NCBI GenBank assembly: GCA_963565915.1
Contig: OY751490.1
Span: forward strand, 3,286,001 to 3,350,000
Length of the DNA stretch: 64,000 nucleotides
Reading direction: 5' to 3'
From: Entoloma clypeatum
Taxonomy: Eukaryota; Basidiomycota; Agaricomycetes; Agaricales; Entolomataceae
Positions 55,388-64,000 of the stretch are shown here, in pieces. The first letter of the stretch is position 1, and every line of letters begins with the position of its first letter. A program made the translations under genes and the position numbers. The notes beneath the pieces were generated by a model. It did no database searches. It worked only from the letters and a program-made list of their open reading frames with translations, and was not told the DNA's origin.

Positions 55388-56909
55388 CTAGTTCTTTATC
55401 AGTCCGAAGTACGGGATAAACTTGGAAAAGAGGATTTTCCCCAGATTCTTAGTCAAAAGGTCTGCAGGGTTATTCACTCCTTCGATGAATTCGACCGTAA
55501 TAATTCCTTCGGAGACTTTTTCTCTGACGAAGTGGAATCGCACGTCAATGTGCTTGGATCGCTTCTCAGTTACAGGGTTGGATGCGATGAAGACAGAGCC
55601 GTTGTTATCTCCGTAGATCGGTACTGATCCGATCTGCATTCCAAGTTCGGCAAGCATGCTTCTCAGCCATGTTGCTGCGCGACTGCAATCTGATAGCGCC
55701 ATATACTCTGCTTCTGTAGAAGAGAGGGCAATGGTTTTTTGCGCCGATGATACCCATGTTATTGCTCCAGACGCCAGTGATATGAAGAAGCCGGTGGTAG
55801 ACCTCCTCGTGTTTTCATCTGACGCCCAGTCGGAGTCTGTGAATGCATAGATCCCTTTCCCTGAGTCCCCATCGTACATGATCGCGTAATTTTTTGTTGC
55901 CTTCAAATATCTGCAAATATCCCTAGCCACCTCTAAATGGCGTTTGGTGGGATTTGCGGAAAATTGGGACATTTTGATTACAGCAAAGCAGATGTCAGGC
56001 CTCGTTCCGATCATCAGATATAGGAGTGATCCGATGACAGATTGGTACTTAGATCGTAGTTCCGCATTGGGTTCATCTTCGGACGCCATGGGTTTGTAGC
56101 CCGTAGGGAGTGGGGTATGGGTGGCATTAGATTCGCTCATCCCCATGCGTGCCAGAATTTTCTCAAGGTAAGGTACTTGATCAATGAAGATCCTCTTCCC
56201 ACGTTGCCTTATTTGGATTGAGAGAAATTCCTTTGGTTCCCCATCGGGCACTAGGTGACCTAGGTCCCTACATTCCCATGTTGTCATGAAGGCCTTCTTC
56301 TTTTCTAGCGTATATTCCCGGTTTGTGCCGAGAAAAGCAGAGTCGTCGACATAGATGACGGCAATTACAATTTCCCCGTTGGTACTTTTGTGAATGAATA
56401 CTCCCGCATCAGAGTGAAGCCGGACAAAGCCGAGCTTTTTCATGGAGGAATCAAGTTCCCTCCACCAGGCTAATGCGGCCTGCTTAAGTCCATATAGAGC
56501 TTTGAATAGTTGGTACACGAGGTGTTCTTTCCCTTTTACTATGTAGCCCTCAGGCTGTCGCATATAGATGACTTCACAGAGCGTTCCATAGAGGAAGGCT
56601 GATGAGACGTCCAATAGAGTCATGAACCACCCTTCAAGGGCTGTCAATGCCAGTATTAATCGGACGGTTTCATATCTTACGACAGGTGAGAAGATCTGAT
56701 CAAAGTCGATCCCTTCTACCTGTGAGAAGCCTTTTGCGACGAGGCGTGCTTTCAGACGTCCATCGGACTTTTCATTGTAAACCCATTTGTTCCTTAGAGC
56801 TTTCCTCCCTTCAGGCAGGGGTACTAGCTCCGTGATCACCCCGCGGCGTTTGAGCATATCTAGCTCTTTGCGTTCAGCCGCATACCAGTCTTCTTTATTT
56901 GGAAGAGGG
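55388..56909 (-). pseudogene. Copia G RT-RNase H, truncated by a LINE
   Basis: About 505 codons of the polyprotein C-terminus with no internal stop: EDWYAAERKELDMLKRRGVI at the truncated edge, VAKGFSQVEGIDFDQ, YVDDSAFLG, TDSDWASDE and STEAEYMALSD. Very close to element C. The apparent start codon upstream lies in LINE poly-A sequence and is not real. Confidence 0.9.
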
Positions 56910-58380
56910 TTTTTTTTTTTTTTTTTTTTGGTCAACAATTTATATAGCGGTATACTAGGGGTACAGTCCGCTTGACATAGAGTAAACTACATCGGTCCGA
57001 GGACCTACGTACGCAGGAAGAACAAGCGGCGCAAAGCTCCGTCGAGCTGAAAAGTCCTCGCGCCAGGACGGGGGAGTCTGTTATAAACAAACGCGTTAGT
57101 ATGCGCACCCGAGTATTCGGTCGCGCGATACAAGAGCACTCCAACCTTGCGAGGTTGGCCGTTAGCGGCGCTGGGGGGTGTCTGCGCCCTGCCCCCCAAA
57201 GAAGCGCCTGTGCGGTTCTTATCCTTCGATCGCGTTCGCTTGCCAGAGGGGGCTGCACCCCTTTGAACCCAGCGCGCTACCACGCGACTACCGCCAACGG
57301 TTGTGTTGGGCGTTGGACGATCCCGGAAGGCAAATGCCCCTGGGTTATCCATGATAAATTTCCCGAAGACGTCCCAGATGGGAGAATTCCTCGAGAAGGT
57401 GGGCATGTCTGGTGGCCTGGTGGGGTGATGCAGACATTTGTAGAAAACGTGGGCGAAGTCCTCGACGGACCCCAGACCACAGTCGCATTGTTCAACTTTG
57501 TCACCGATGTTGAACCTATGTCTATAGTGGCCAATTGGGGCGTGGCTGGTGAGGCCGCGGACCATTTGTGCCGTGAGGGATTGGGAGTGACCCACATCCT
57601 TAAGCCATGTACCGCCCTTGAGATGGGACGGCTTCATACGTTTGGCCCGAGCGTGGTCTTGGCGTCTGACGCACGATCTCGGGAATTGATAGTGTCGGCC
57701 AACATACTTGGGGGACTGGTACAAGCTGTTCCAGTCACTGAGCATGTCGTCCGTGAATTGCTTCGTATTGAAGTCAAGGGATCTGGCGGCTGACTCACCA
57801 CACTCAATGCGAATCGAGGAGGCGAAGTCGTGCACTGCACGGTGAGGTTCGAAGCCATGGTCCGAGCAATCGGGGACATGGTGAAAGATGATCTTGGAAT
57901 TCAGACCGGGTTCCTCAAACCAAGGAATCAGGTTACTGATGATAGCGAGCGCAGTTGCCTGCGAGGAGTGGAGATCCGGGTCTGTGGCGCGCCGAATGGC
58001 GTTGACAGAGTCGGTGAAGATATGGATTGCTTCCAGTTGAGAGAGACCCCCTAGCAGACTGACCAGGTTCGAGAACCCGTGTCCAATAGCTAAGGTTTCA
58101 GTGTCATCAGAGGCTGCGAGGCCGCCGGCCGCCCAGTCTTTGTCGATGGAGTGCCCCTTGTGCCAGGTTTCCCAGGCTGCAACAGCTTGGTGGCCTGACG
58201 AAAGGGAGGGAACTGCCGCGTCAGTGACAATGACGGCGGATTTGTTGGAGCAGATGTTGGCGTCAAACACCTTGTTAAGGGTGATGAGGCGCGCCTTTCT
58301 GGCTTCGGCACGATCCTTAGCGGTCTTGCCGCGGATAAGGGTGATGTCGTGAATTACGCGTTCAGGGAATCGGTCGAGGA
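56910..58380 (-). mobile_element. LINE 3' part inserted in copia G
   Basis: Poly-A tail (20 T on the plus strand at 56910-56929), about 75 bp of 3' untranslated sequence, then the end of ORF2. It is interrupted at 58380 by gypsy N, so the 5' part and the LINE's own target duplication should lie beyond the window. Confidence 0.85.
57005..58380 (-). pseudogene. LINE ORF2 C-terminus with RNase H, cut by gypsy N
   Basis: Open minus frame with an RNase H domain: AVIVTDAAV, DDTETLAIGHG and IFTDSVNAIRRATDP carry the first three acidic residues, and HRAVHDFAS the last region. A cysteine/histidine cluster typical of LINE C-termini follows (CDCGLGSVEDFAHVFYKC). No stop is seen within the part present. 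Residues encoded right of 58380 belong to the LTR of N and not to the LINE. Confidence 0.85.
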
Positions 58381-58913
58381 TGTCACGTAGCGTGTTTCTC
58401 AACGTCGGACGAGTCGGAGCGGAGTAGCGGAGGAGCGGAATGCGGTAAGTGCAACGTTGGCAGAAAGGACCTGGCTTCAACTTGTGCGTTGCGCCCCACT
58501 CTTTGATGTGGTCCTCGATTTCGGATTGGCGGATGTCGGATGAGCGGATGAGCGGATGAGCGGAGGTGACGGAGGGAATGCTCAAAGGCAAGTAGAGACG
58601 GATGCGAATGAGGTGTAACGTATGATATTTGAACTGAGGTTCTACGACAGGTTTGTACACTATTTATAGTAGACTAGAATGATCAGCATTACTATAAGTG
58701 ATGTGCAGATATTGGAGTTGACCATCGGAACATTCGGAGTACGGAGAGTAACAAATGAAAAGTGAACAACATATGTCTACTTGTAAGTATGGTTGAGATG
58801 TTACGTAGTAGAAGTATATTCAATATAAATAGAATGTTGTTGGAGCGGATGTCGGAGCGGATGAAATGTCGGAGTCGTCGGATAAGTCGGATGTGAATCG
58901 TATGGTTATGACA
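58381..58913 (-). repeat. 3' LTR of gypsy N (family F)
   Basis: 533 bp with TGTCACGTAG..GGTTATGACA (TGTCA/TGACA ends). The same sequence family occurs as solo LTRs F1 and F2. Assigning it to N rests on the adjacent purine tract, orientation and shared word use. Confidence 0.75.
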
Positions 58914-58927
58914 GTATTTCCCTCTTA
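58914..58927 (-). promoter_or_regulatory. Polypurine tract of gypsy N
   Basis: On the minus strand AAGAGGGAAATAC directly precedes TGTCATAACC of the LTR. Confidence 0.6.
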
Positions 58928-59044
58928 GGGCCGAACCCTGAGGCCCAGATGAGGTAATCCACGTGACCGTTGGTTGAAAAGCTTTGTGCGTGATCTTTCT
59001 CTCTTGTCACCCAACCACAACATCTATCCCGACGCCTATCCGTC

Positions 59045-60063
59045 ATGTCCGCTGAAAACTCACCCCTCGCCGCTCTTCGTGCTGAAAGGGAGCGCCAGAA
59101 GAAGGTCACCGAAGAGTTGGAGAGGAAACTGCAGGAGGCAGAGGAGCGCGCGAAGGAAGATGCAGAGCGCGCGGAGGCGAAGAGGGCGGCGAAAGAGCGG
59201 AGACGAGCAGAGAGGAAGGCAGAGAAGGCGAAGGCGAAGGAACCGGTCGCGGGTGCAGGTGCGGATGCGGAGGCGGATGCGGATGCGGATGCGGCGAGTG
59301 CGGAGGTGAAGAAGGTCCGGCTGCAGGGGGTTTTCAAGAATATGCCTGCGAGTTACGAGCAGGGGAAGGAGGATTGCACCTCCTGCTTGAAAGCGGGGGA
59401 CTTGTGTTTTTGGCCATCGGAGTGAGTTTTTCCTATTTCTTTATACGCTTCGTTATTAACTTGTTCTTTAGGAATGACAATGCTTCGTCGTGCTGGCGGT
59501 GCCAGCGTTTAAAACGAAGCTGCAGAACGGGAGCGGAAGCGGAGTCGGAGGTGAAGCGGAGGATGACCAAGGCGGTGAGGGTCGGAAAGGCTAAGGTGGC
59601 AGGTGGTGCGACGAAGAACGCGAAGGCGGGATCGTCCAAGGGAGAGGGGACCGCGGAGGGATCGCGGATAGCCGTAGCGTCGGAGGAGCCGGAGTTCATG
59701 CCGGAGGGGTTTGGTCCGCCGGAGGTGGTCATAGGCACGGAGGTGGTGAGAGGGCTTAGGAGCATGATAAGGGAGATGCGGCTGATAAAGGCGGAGTTGA
59801 AGGAATTGCGGGAGATCAAGGAGCTTTTGACGGTTATCGCGTGGAGGGAGGATTCGGAGGCTTCGGAGGAGGGATCCGACGAGGACGAGGATGCGGAGGA
59901 GTATGATAGGGTATTGGAGGAGTTGGGAAGGGAGGTAGAAGAAGAAGCAGAAAAAGAAGAAGAAACGAAGAAGCGGAAGCGGATGGAGGAAGCGGAAGAG
60001 GAATCCGGATCGGAGTGGAACGAGGAGACGGAGGGGGTATCTAACAAAAAACAGCGAAAGTAG
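59045..60063 (+). CDS. Zn(II)2Cys6-type protein encoded antisense within gypsy N
   Basis: Two exons (59045-59421 and 59472-60063) around a 50 nt GT..AG intron give 322 residues. Residues ~12-68 form a charged Ala/Glu/Arg coiled coil. Cysteines 111, 114, 121, 133, 136 and 143 fit CX2CX6CX11CX2CX6C, the spacing of the fungal Zn(II)2Cys6 DNA-binding cluster, and the intron falls between the two half-motifs. A second coiled coil (RGLRSMIREMRLIKAELKEL) lies in the middle, and a long acidic tail ends in a basic KKQRK. The stop is 44 bp from the convergent pol stop of N, and the start is 131 bp from the N LTR. A nuclear DNA-binding role is inferred from the cysteine pattern only. It could be a host gene beside the element, but its position between pol and the polypurine tract favours cargo. 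Confidence 0.75.
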
Positions 60064-60107
60064 TTTTTTGTTAGTACAAAATTTTAATAGATTTTCTTTT
60101 CTTTTTG

Positions 60108-63100
60108 TTACAAGCGCGATAAGGGGCCTGGCTTAGTTGGTTGAGCGGAGTGGAAGTCCGCTACCGTATCCGCTGCGTGTTCAAGCTCGGATGCGGGTAA
60201 CCAAGAAAACTCTTCACTGGTGTCTTCATAACCTAACCAGCGGACGAGGTAAAGGAGTTTGCAGCGTCGTCTTTTATCGATCTTTGAGTCGACGATTTCC
60301 GCAATTTCGTATTCGGTTTCTCCGTCCATCTCGAGCGGAGGCGGAGGAGATTGTATCCGATTTGGAATCTCGTTAGGAGTTGCTGGTTCGAGCATGGATA
60401 TGTGGAAGACGGGGTGTATAGCACGCATAGTGTCGGGTAGACGTAGTGTAAAGGAGTGCGTGCCGGGTTGGGCTATGATTTCAAATGGGCCAGCATATTT
60501 GTCGGATAACTTTTGGGTGGGTCGTGTGGTGCGGAAGAACTTAGCTTTAACAAAGACTTCTTGTCCGACGCGGAGCGGGGGAGGCGGAGAACGTCGGACG
60601 TCCGCAGGGCCTTGATAACGTTGTTGTGCCTCTGCGACAGCAGTCTTTAGTTCTTGATGTAATTCATCTAAGTCGACGATGTATTGTCGAGCTTTATCGG
60701 ATGCTAGATCACGTTCCGGATGGAGTGTAATGTCGGGGTGATAACCTTTGTTGGCGAAGAATGGTGATACACCTGTGGTGGCACTCGGAGTGTTGTTGTA
60801 AGCGAACTCCGCAAGCGGAAGCAAAGCGGACCAGTTGTCTTGCTGGTAGTTGCAGAAAATGCGGAGGTATTGTTCGAGTGTCTGGTTGGTGCGTTCGGTT
60901 TGACCATCGCCTTCAGGGTGATATCCAGAAGTGAAGTGAAGTCTCATATCGAGGGCTTTTGCAAGAGAGCGGAAAAAACGGGAGACGAATTCAGGTCCGC
61001 GATCGGATGTGACGTTTTGCGGAACTCCGTGCTTGGAAAAGACGTGAAGCACGAAAAGGTTTGCTAGGTCTTCGGATGTGCAATTAATGGTGGTAGGGAT
61101 GAATATGCCTTGTTTAGTGAGGCGGTCTACAATGACCAGAATCGCATCGGAGCCAGCGGATGTCGGAAGGGGTTCAATGAAATCCATGGAAATAGAATGC
61201 CAGGGACGTTCAGGAATAGGGAGTTGTTTAAGCAGACCGTAGGGTTTATGACGTTGGGGTTTGGCGCGCATACAAGTGGTACATGACTTGCAATACTTTT
61301 TGACGAAGTCGCGCATTCCAGGCCAAGTGTATTCTCGTTGGATAAGACTAATAGTCTTATTTTGACCAGGGTGTCCAGCGAGGATATGGTCGTGCTTATT
61401 GCGGAGGATGCGGAGACGGAGGTCGGATGAGTCGGGAACATAGATACGTCCATTGTGGAGTAGATAACCTGCTTCATTCATGATCCAGCGTGGATTAGGA
61501 TTGTCGAGGAAAGAGGTATAAATGGGATCAGTCGGAAGAGCGGAGAGGATGTCGGAGCGGAGCTGATCTGTATCCATGATGATTGTGGCACGGAGGACGG
61601 GCGTATATAACTCTGTTGCGCGAAGTGAAGTGGTGAGCTGTTCTTGTGTGAAGATGGGTTTGAAGTTGCTTGGGTTGATGGACGAATAGTCGCTATTTCC
61701 CTCTTTAGGGTAGATGTCCCATCGTCTACTTAAAAGATCGGGCTTCGTACCTAAACGGCCAGGGCGGAAGCGGATGACGAGATTGAACTGGCAGAGGTAT
61801 TCGGACCAACGAGCTTGTCGACGTGATAAAATCTTGGTAGTAGAAAAGTACTCAAGATTTTTGTGGTCCGTTATGACATCGATCGGAGCAGCGGAGCCTT
61901 CAAGGTAGTGACGCCAAACCTTGAATGCATCGTGGATCGCTAATAGTTCTTTGTCGTGGGTGTCATAGTTTAACTCGGGAGGTGTAAAGGTGCGGGAGTG
62001 GAAAGCGACCGGATGGATTTCGTCGTCGGAGGTGCGGATGGAGAGGATCGCACCCAAAGCGTAGTCGGAGGCATCGGTTTCGACGATAATAGGGCTGTCG
62101 GGAATCCAATGCGTAAGAACAGGGGCCGTGGTAAAGGCTTTCTTCAAAGTTTTGAAAGATTCGCGAGCGGAGTCGGAGAAGTGCCATTGTGTGTTTTTGC
62201 GGGTGAGTCGAGTGAGCGGAACGGTGATTTCGGAGTAGTAAGGAATGAATCGTCGATAAAAATTGGCAAAACCTAAGAAAGACTGAATGTCTTTGACCTT
62301 CCTTGGTTCAGGCCAATCTTGAATAATTTTGACTTTCTTATCCGACATGCGGAGGCCTGTCGGAGAGAGGATAAAGCCAAGGTATTCAACAGTATCCGTA
62401 GAAAACTCGCATTTGTCTGCGCGTGCGTATAAGCCGTGTTGTCGGAGACGTCGGAGGACTTCGCGGACATGCTTCCGATGCTCGGAGGGAGAGTCGGAGT
62501 AGATGAGGATGTCGTCGAGATATATGGTAACATACTTATCAAGCAGGTCGTGGAAGATGTCGTTCATGAAGCGTTGAAAAACGGCTGGGGAGTTGGTGAG
62601 TCCAAATGGCATGACAAGCCATTCAAAGGACCCGTAGCGCGTGCGGAAGGCGGTTTTCCATTCATCTCCTTCCGCTGTGCGGACGAGGTGATAGGCGTGT
62701 CGGAGGTCGAGAGCCGTATAAACACTGGCTTTTCCAGCGGTCTGGAGAAGGTCGGATATGAGCGGAAGCGGATATCGGTCCTTCTTTGAGATTTTGTTAA
62801 GACCACGGAAATCGACGCAAAGACGAAGGGAGCCATCCTTTTTACGAACGAAAAGGACGGGAGCACCGTGTGGGGAGGAAGAGGGTCGGATGAATCCAAT
62901 GGTGAGGTGTTCGTCAATGAATTCACGGAGGGCATTGAGTTCGGTTTGTGAAAGGGAGTAGATCGGACCGAACGGAGGAGCGGAGCCCTCTTCAAGTTCG
63001 ATTTTGAGGTCGTAGGTACGGTGGGGTGGAAGAGTGTCTGCTTTTCCTTTACTGAAGACGTCAGCATAGTCGTGGTATTCTTCGGGTACGTTTGTCAAGT

Positions 63101-63785
63101 CGGGGGTGTCGGAAGCGGATGCGGAGTGAGCGGAAACGGAGGGAGTCGAAAGGTGAAGTCGAAAGGATTGTGTACCAGGCAATTTGCATGCCCTCATAAA
63201 TGCGGCTGCGTTAATGAGTGAAATCTGCGGAGCGGACTGCGGAGGTACGATCGGAGGTTCCGGAGGAGGAAGCGTAGCTGTCCTACCTTGGGAGGAGGTC
63301 GACGTCGATGTCGGAAACGGCTCTTTTTGCATCTGTGGACGGAAAGTGATACTGCCCAATACCCAGTCAATCATAGGATTGTGGCGGGTGAGCCAGTTGT
63401 ATCCAAGAACCACGGAAGAAGCGGAGTCGAGCGGAGTAACATAAAAATCCTGTTCAAAAGATTCACCTGAAGGAAAACATATAGGTATTGTTACAACTTG
63501 AGTGATAAACGCGTTAGAAGAACCATCGAAAAGCTTTAGTTCTAAAGGCGGAATAGCGGAGGTCGGAAGATCATAGGCGGAGGAAAAGTTATTGTCAATA
63601 AAACAGTGAGTAGATCCTGAATCAATAAGTGCTGGGACAGAATCTGAGGGGAAAAAAGAAGATGAGATATTGATACGTAAAGAGTTCGGATCGGAGAGAG
63701 CGGACGCGTTAAGTCGGATGGGAGCGGAGGCACGGAGAGAGTCAACGCAGTCCTCAGACCGTGCTTCATGAGGACCACTGCCTAT
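60108..63785 (-). CDS. Gypsy N pol (protease, RT, RNase H, integrase, chromodomain)
   Basis: About 1,225 codons without a stop, entered by -1 frameshift from gag. Protease: [14 protein letters not shown] near 63620, and [37 protein letters not shown] and the YLDD site near 62515. RNase [25 protein letters not shown]. Integrase: H2C2 finger ([21 protein letters not shown]), then DDE residues in [16 protein letters not shown] and GQTERTNQ. Chromodomain: [33 protein letters not shown] at 63413 is the first start-like codon, but the frame is open from 63785 with protease residues before it, so no separate start is needed. Catalytic residues are intact. Confidence 0.92.
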   Translation of the reverse strand: MGSGPHEARSEDCVDSLRASAPIRLNASALSDPNSLRINISSSFFPSDSVPALIDSGSTHCFIDNNFSSAYDLPTSAIPPLELKLFDGSSNAFITQVVTIPICFPSGESFEQDFYVTPLDSASSVVLGYNWLTRHNPMIDWVLGSITFRPQMQKEPFPTSTSTSSQGRTATLPPPEPPIVPPQSAPQISLINAAAFMRACKLPGTQSFRLHLSTPSVSAHSASASDTPDLTNVPEEYHDYADVFSKGKADTLPPHRTYDLKIELEEGSAPPFGPIYSLSQTELNALREFIDEHLTIGFIRPSSSPHGAPVLFVRKKDGSLRLCVDFRGLNKISKKDRYPLPLISDLLQTAGKASVYTALDLRHAYHLVRTAEGDEWKTAFRTRYGSFEWLVMPFGLTNSPAVFQRFMNDIFHDLLDKYVTIYLDDILIYSDSPSEHRKHVREVLRRLRQHGLYARADKCEFSTDTVEYLGFILSPTGLRMSDKKVKIIQDWPEPRKVKDIQSFLGFANFYRRFIPYYSEITVPLTRLTRKNTQWHFSDSARESFKTLKKAFTTAPVLTHWIPDSPIIVETDASDYALGAILSIRTSDDEIHPVAFHSRTFTPPELNYDTHDKELLAIHDAFKVWRHYLEGSAAPIDVITDHKNLEYFSTTKILSRRQARWSEYLCQFNLVIRFRPGRLGTKPDLLSRRWDIYPKEGNSDYSSINPSNFKPIFTQEQLTTSLRATELYTPVLRATIIMDTDQLRSDILSALPTDPIYTSFLDNPNPRWIMNEAGYLLHNGRIYVPDSSDLRLRILRNKHDHILAGHPGQNKTISLIQREYTWPGMRDFVKKYCKSCTTCMRAKPQRHKPYGLLKQLPIPERPWHSISMDFIEPLPTSAGSDAILVIVDRLTKQGIFIPTTINCTSEDLANLFVLHVFSKHGVPQNVTSDRGPEFVSRFFRSLAKALDMRLHFTSGYHPEGDGQTERTNQTLEQYLRIFCNYQQDNWSALLPLAEFAYNNTPSATTGVSPFFANKGYHPDITLHPERDLASDKARQYIVDLDELHQELKTAVAEAQQRYQGPADVRRSPPPPLRVGQEVFVKAKFFRTTRPTQKLSDKYAGPFEIIAQPGTHSFTLRLPDTMRAIHPVFHISMLEPATPNEIPNRIQSPPPPLEMDGETEYEIAEIVDSKIDKRRRCKLLYLVRWLGYEDTSEEFSWLPASELEHAADTVADFHSAQPTKPGPLSRL

Positions 63786-63791
63786 TTTTTT
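63782..63791 (-). promoter_or_regulatory. -1 ribosomal frameshift site between gag and pol of N
   Basis: On the minus strand the gag frame ends TCA AAA AAA TAG. A_AAA_AAA fits the X_XXY_YYZ slippery rule. Slipping back one base enters the pol frame, which is open from ATA GGC onward. Confidence 0.75.
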
Positions 63792-64000
63792 GACTCGATC
63801 TCCTTACTTTTTTCCTTGGCTTGAGTGCCAACTTGGGCGGCTTTCCCTTTAGCCTTGGAAGCGGAGGAGGTGGACTTGGGACAGTCCTTGACAGCGTGTC
63901 CGACGCTACCGCAGAATAAGCAAAGGTTATTATCGAAACGACGTTTGCGTTCTTGATACGTCAGTTTGCCGTCTTTGCCTAATTTACTGGAGAGGTCGGG
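63782..64000 (-). CDS. Gypsy N gag, C-terminal part
   Basis: The last 72 residues of gag at the window edge. One zinc knuckle [14 protein letters not shown] (CX2CX4HX4C) is followed by a Lys/Ser/Ala-rich basic tail and a TAG stop at 63784-63782. The rest lies beyond the window. Confidence 0.85.
   Translation of the reverse strand, partial: PDLSSKLGKDGKLTYQERKRRFDNNLCLFCGSVGHAVKDCPKSTSSASKAKGKAAQVGTQAKEKSKEIESKK

Larger units (their letters stand above)
55024..56909 (-). mobile_element. Copia element G, 3' part
   Basis: Same family as A, B and C. The 3' LTR (55024-55309) is followed by pol to 56909, where a LINE poly-A tail begins. The 5' part, if it survives, lies beyond the window on the far side of the LINE and gypsy N. 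Confidence 0.9.
58381..64000 (-). mobile_element. Ty3/gypsy chromovirus N, incomplete at the window edge
   Basis: In plus coordinates: 3' LTR (58381-58913), polypurine tract, an antisense two-exon gene (59045-60063), pol (60108-63785), the frameshift site and the gag C-terminus. Pol has no stop. The left flank GAGGA (58376-58380) should be repeated after the unseen 5' LTR. Solo LTRs F1 and F2 belong to the same family. The whole unit is unusually rich in CGGA/TCCG words. Confidence 0.8.

Noticed and set aside
56880..56938. Start codon of the 516-codon frame at the right edge of copia G (MLTKKKKKK..)
   Set aside because: Those residues come from the LINE poly-A tail joined to copia sequence and are not a natural start.
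58381..58660. Extension of the LINE frame into 58381-58660
   Set aside because: That part matches LTR family F at 36866 and 28552/35533, so the open frame across the junction is accidental.
60126..60205. tRNA-like string GGCCTGGCTTAGTTGGTTGAG with a possible B-box downstream
   Set aside because: It lies wholly in the C-terminal codons of the open pol frame of gypsy N (end of the chromodomain tail), and no cloverleaf forms.

Overview
The window reads as nuclear DNA of a filamentous basidiomycete, most likely an Agaricomycete. Three observations support this: spliced genes with 50-62 nt GT..AG introns, housekeeping genes whose residual motifs fit that class, and a retrotransposon set typical of mushroom genomes (Ty1/copia, chromodomain Ty3/gypsy, LINE, Tc1/mariner, Helitron helicase debris). 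No species is claimed.

Region 1 (1-6.1 kb) is ordinary gene space. It holds the 3' end of COG3 (Golgi tether subunit, +), a gene for a four-helix MARVEL-like membrane protein (-), a decayed F-box/LRR gene (-), and a complete seven-exon RPN9/PSMD13 gene (proteasome lid, +). Exon boundaries were worked out by reading frame, splice sites and family resemblance. The stretch 6.0-7.6 kb shows no recognisable gene.

Region 2 (7.6-9.5 kb) is a large imperfect inverted repeat, an approximately 0.8 kb arm on each side of a G/C-skewed loop. Transcribed, it would fold into a long hairpin.

Region 3 (9.6-43.7 kb) is a nested pile of transposons. Copia A (+) is split by copia B (-) with a 5 bp duplication (AGCTT). 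A ends abruptly in a truncated gypsy H (-), which is itself split at a TA by a Tc1/mariner element. H abuts copia D (+), which is cut into three pieces by two solo LTRs (F1, F2). F1 is split by E, an LTR element with 1,090 bp LTRs that encodes only Gag. F2 is split by copia C, a full-length element with one uninterrupted 1,575-codon polyprotein and a perfect 5 bp duplication (ATGTG).

Region 4 (43.7-55 kb) is a graveyard. It contains gypsy fragments J, K and a chromodomain remnant; three copies of a non-coding minisatellite-tailed repeat (L1-L3); patches dense in the palindromic word ACCGGT(C); a retroelement RNase H fragment; a short LINE insertion carrying only an ORF1 zinc-knuckle region with a 14 bp duplication; and a Helitron-type helicase fragment.

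Region 5 (55-64 kb) is another nest. Copia G (-) is entered by a LINE (-) with a poly-A tail, and the LINE is entered by gypsy N (-). N appears intact as far as the window goes: gag end, a canonical A_AAA_AAA -1 frameshift site followed at once by the gag stop, a long open pol with chromodomain, a polypurine tract and a 533 bp 3' LTR. The most interesting point is that between pol and the 3' LTR, on the opposite strand, lies a two-exon gene for a protein with a full Zn(II)2Cys6 cysteine pattern. This looks like a fungal transcription-factor-type gene carried antisense inside a retrotransposon. The solo LTRs F1 and F2 belong to the same family as the N LTR.
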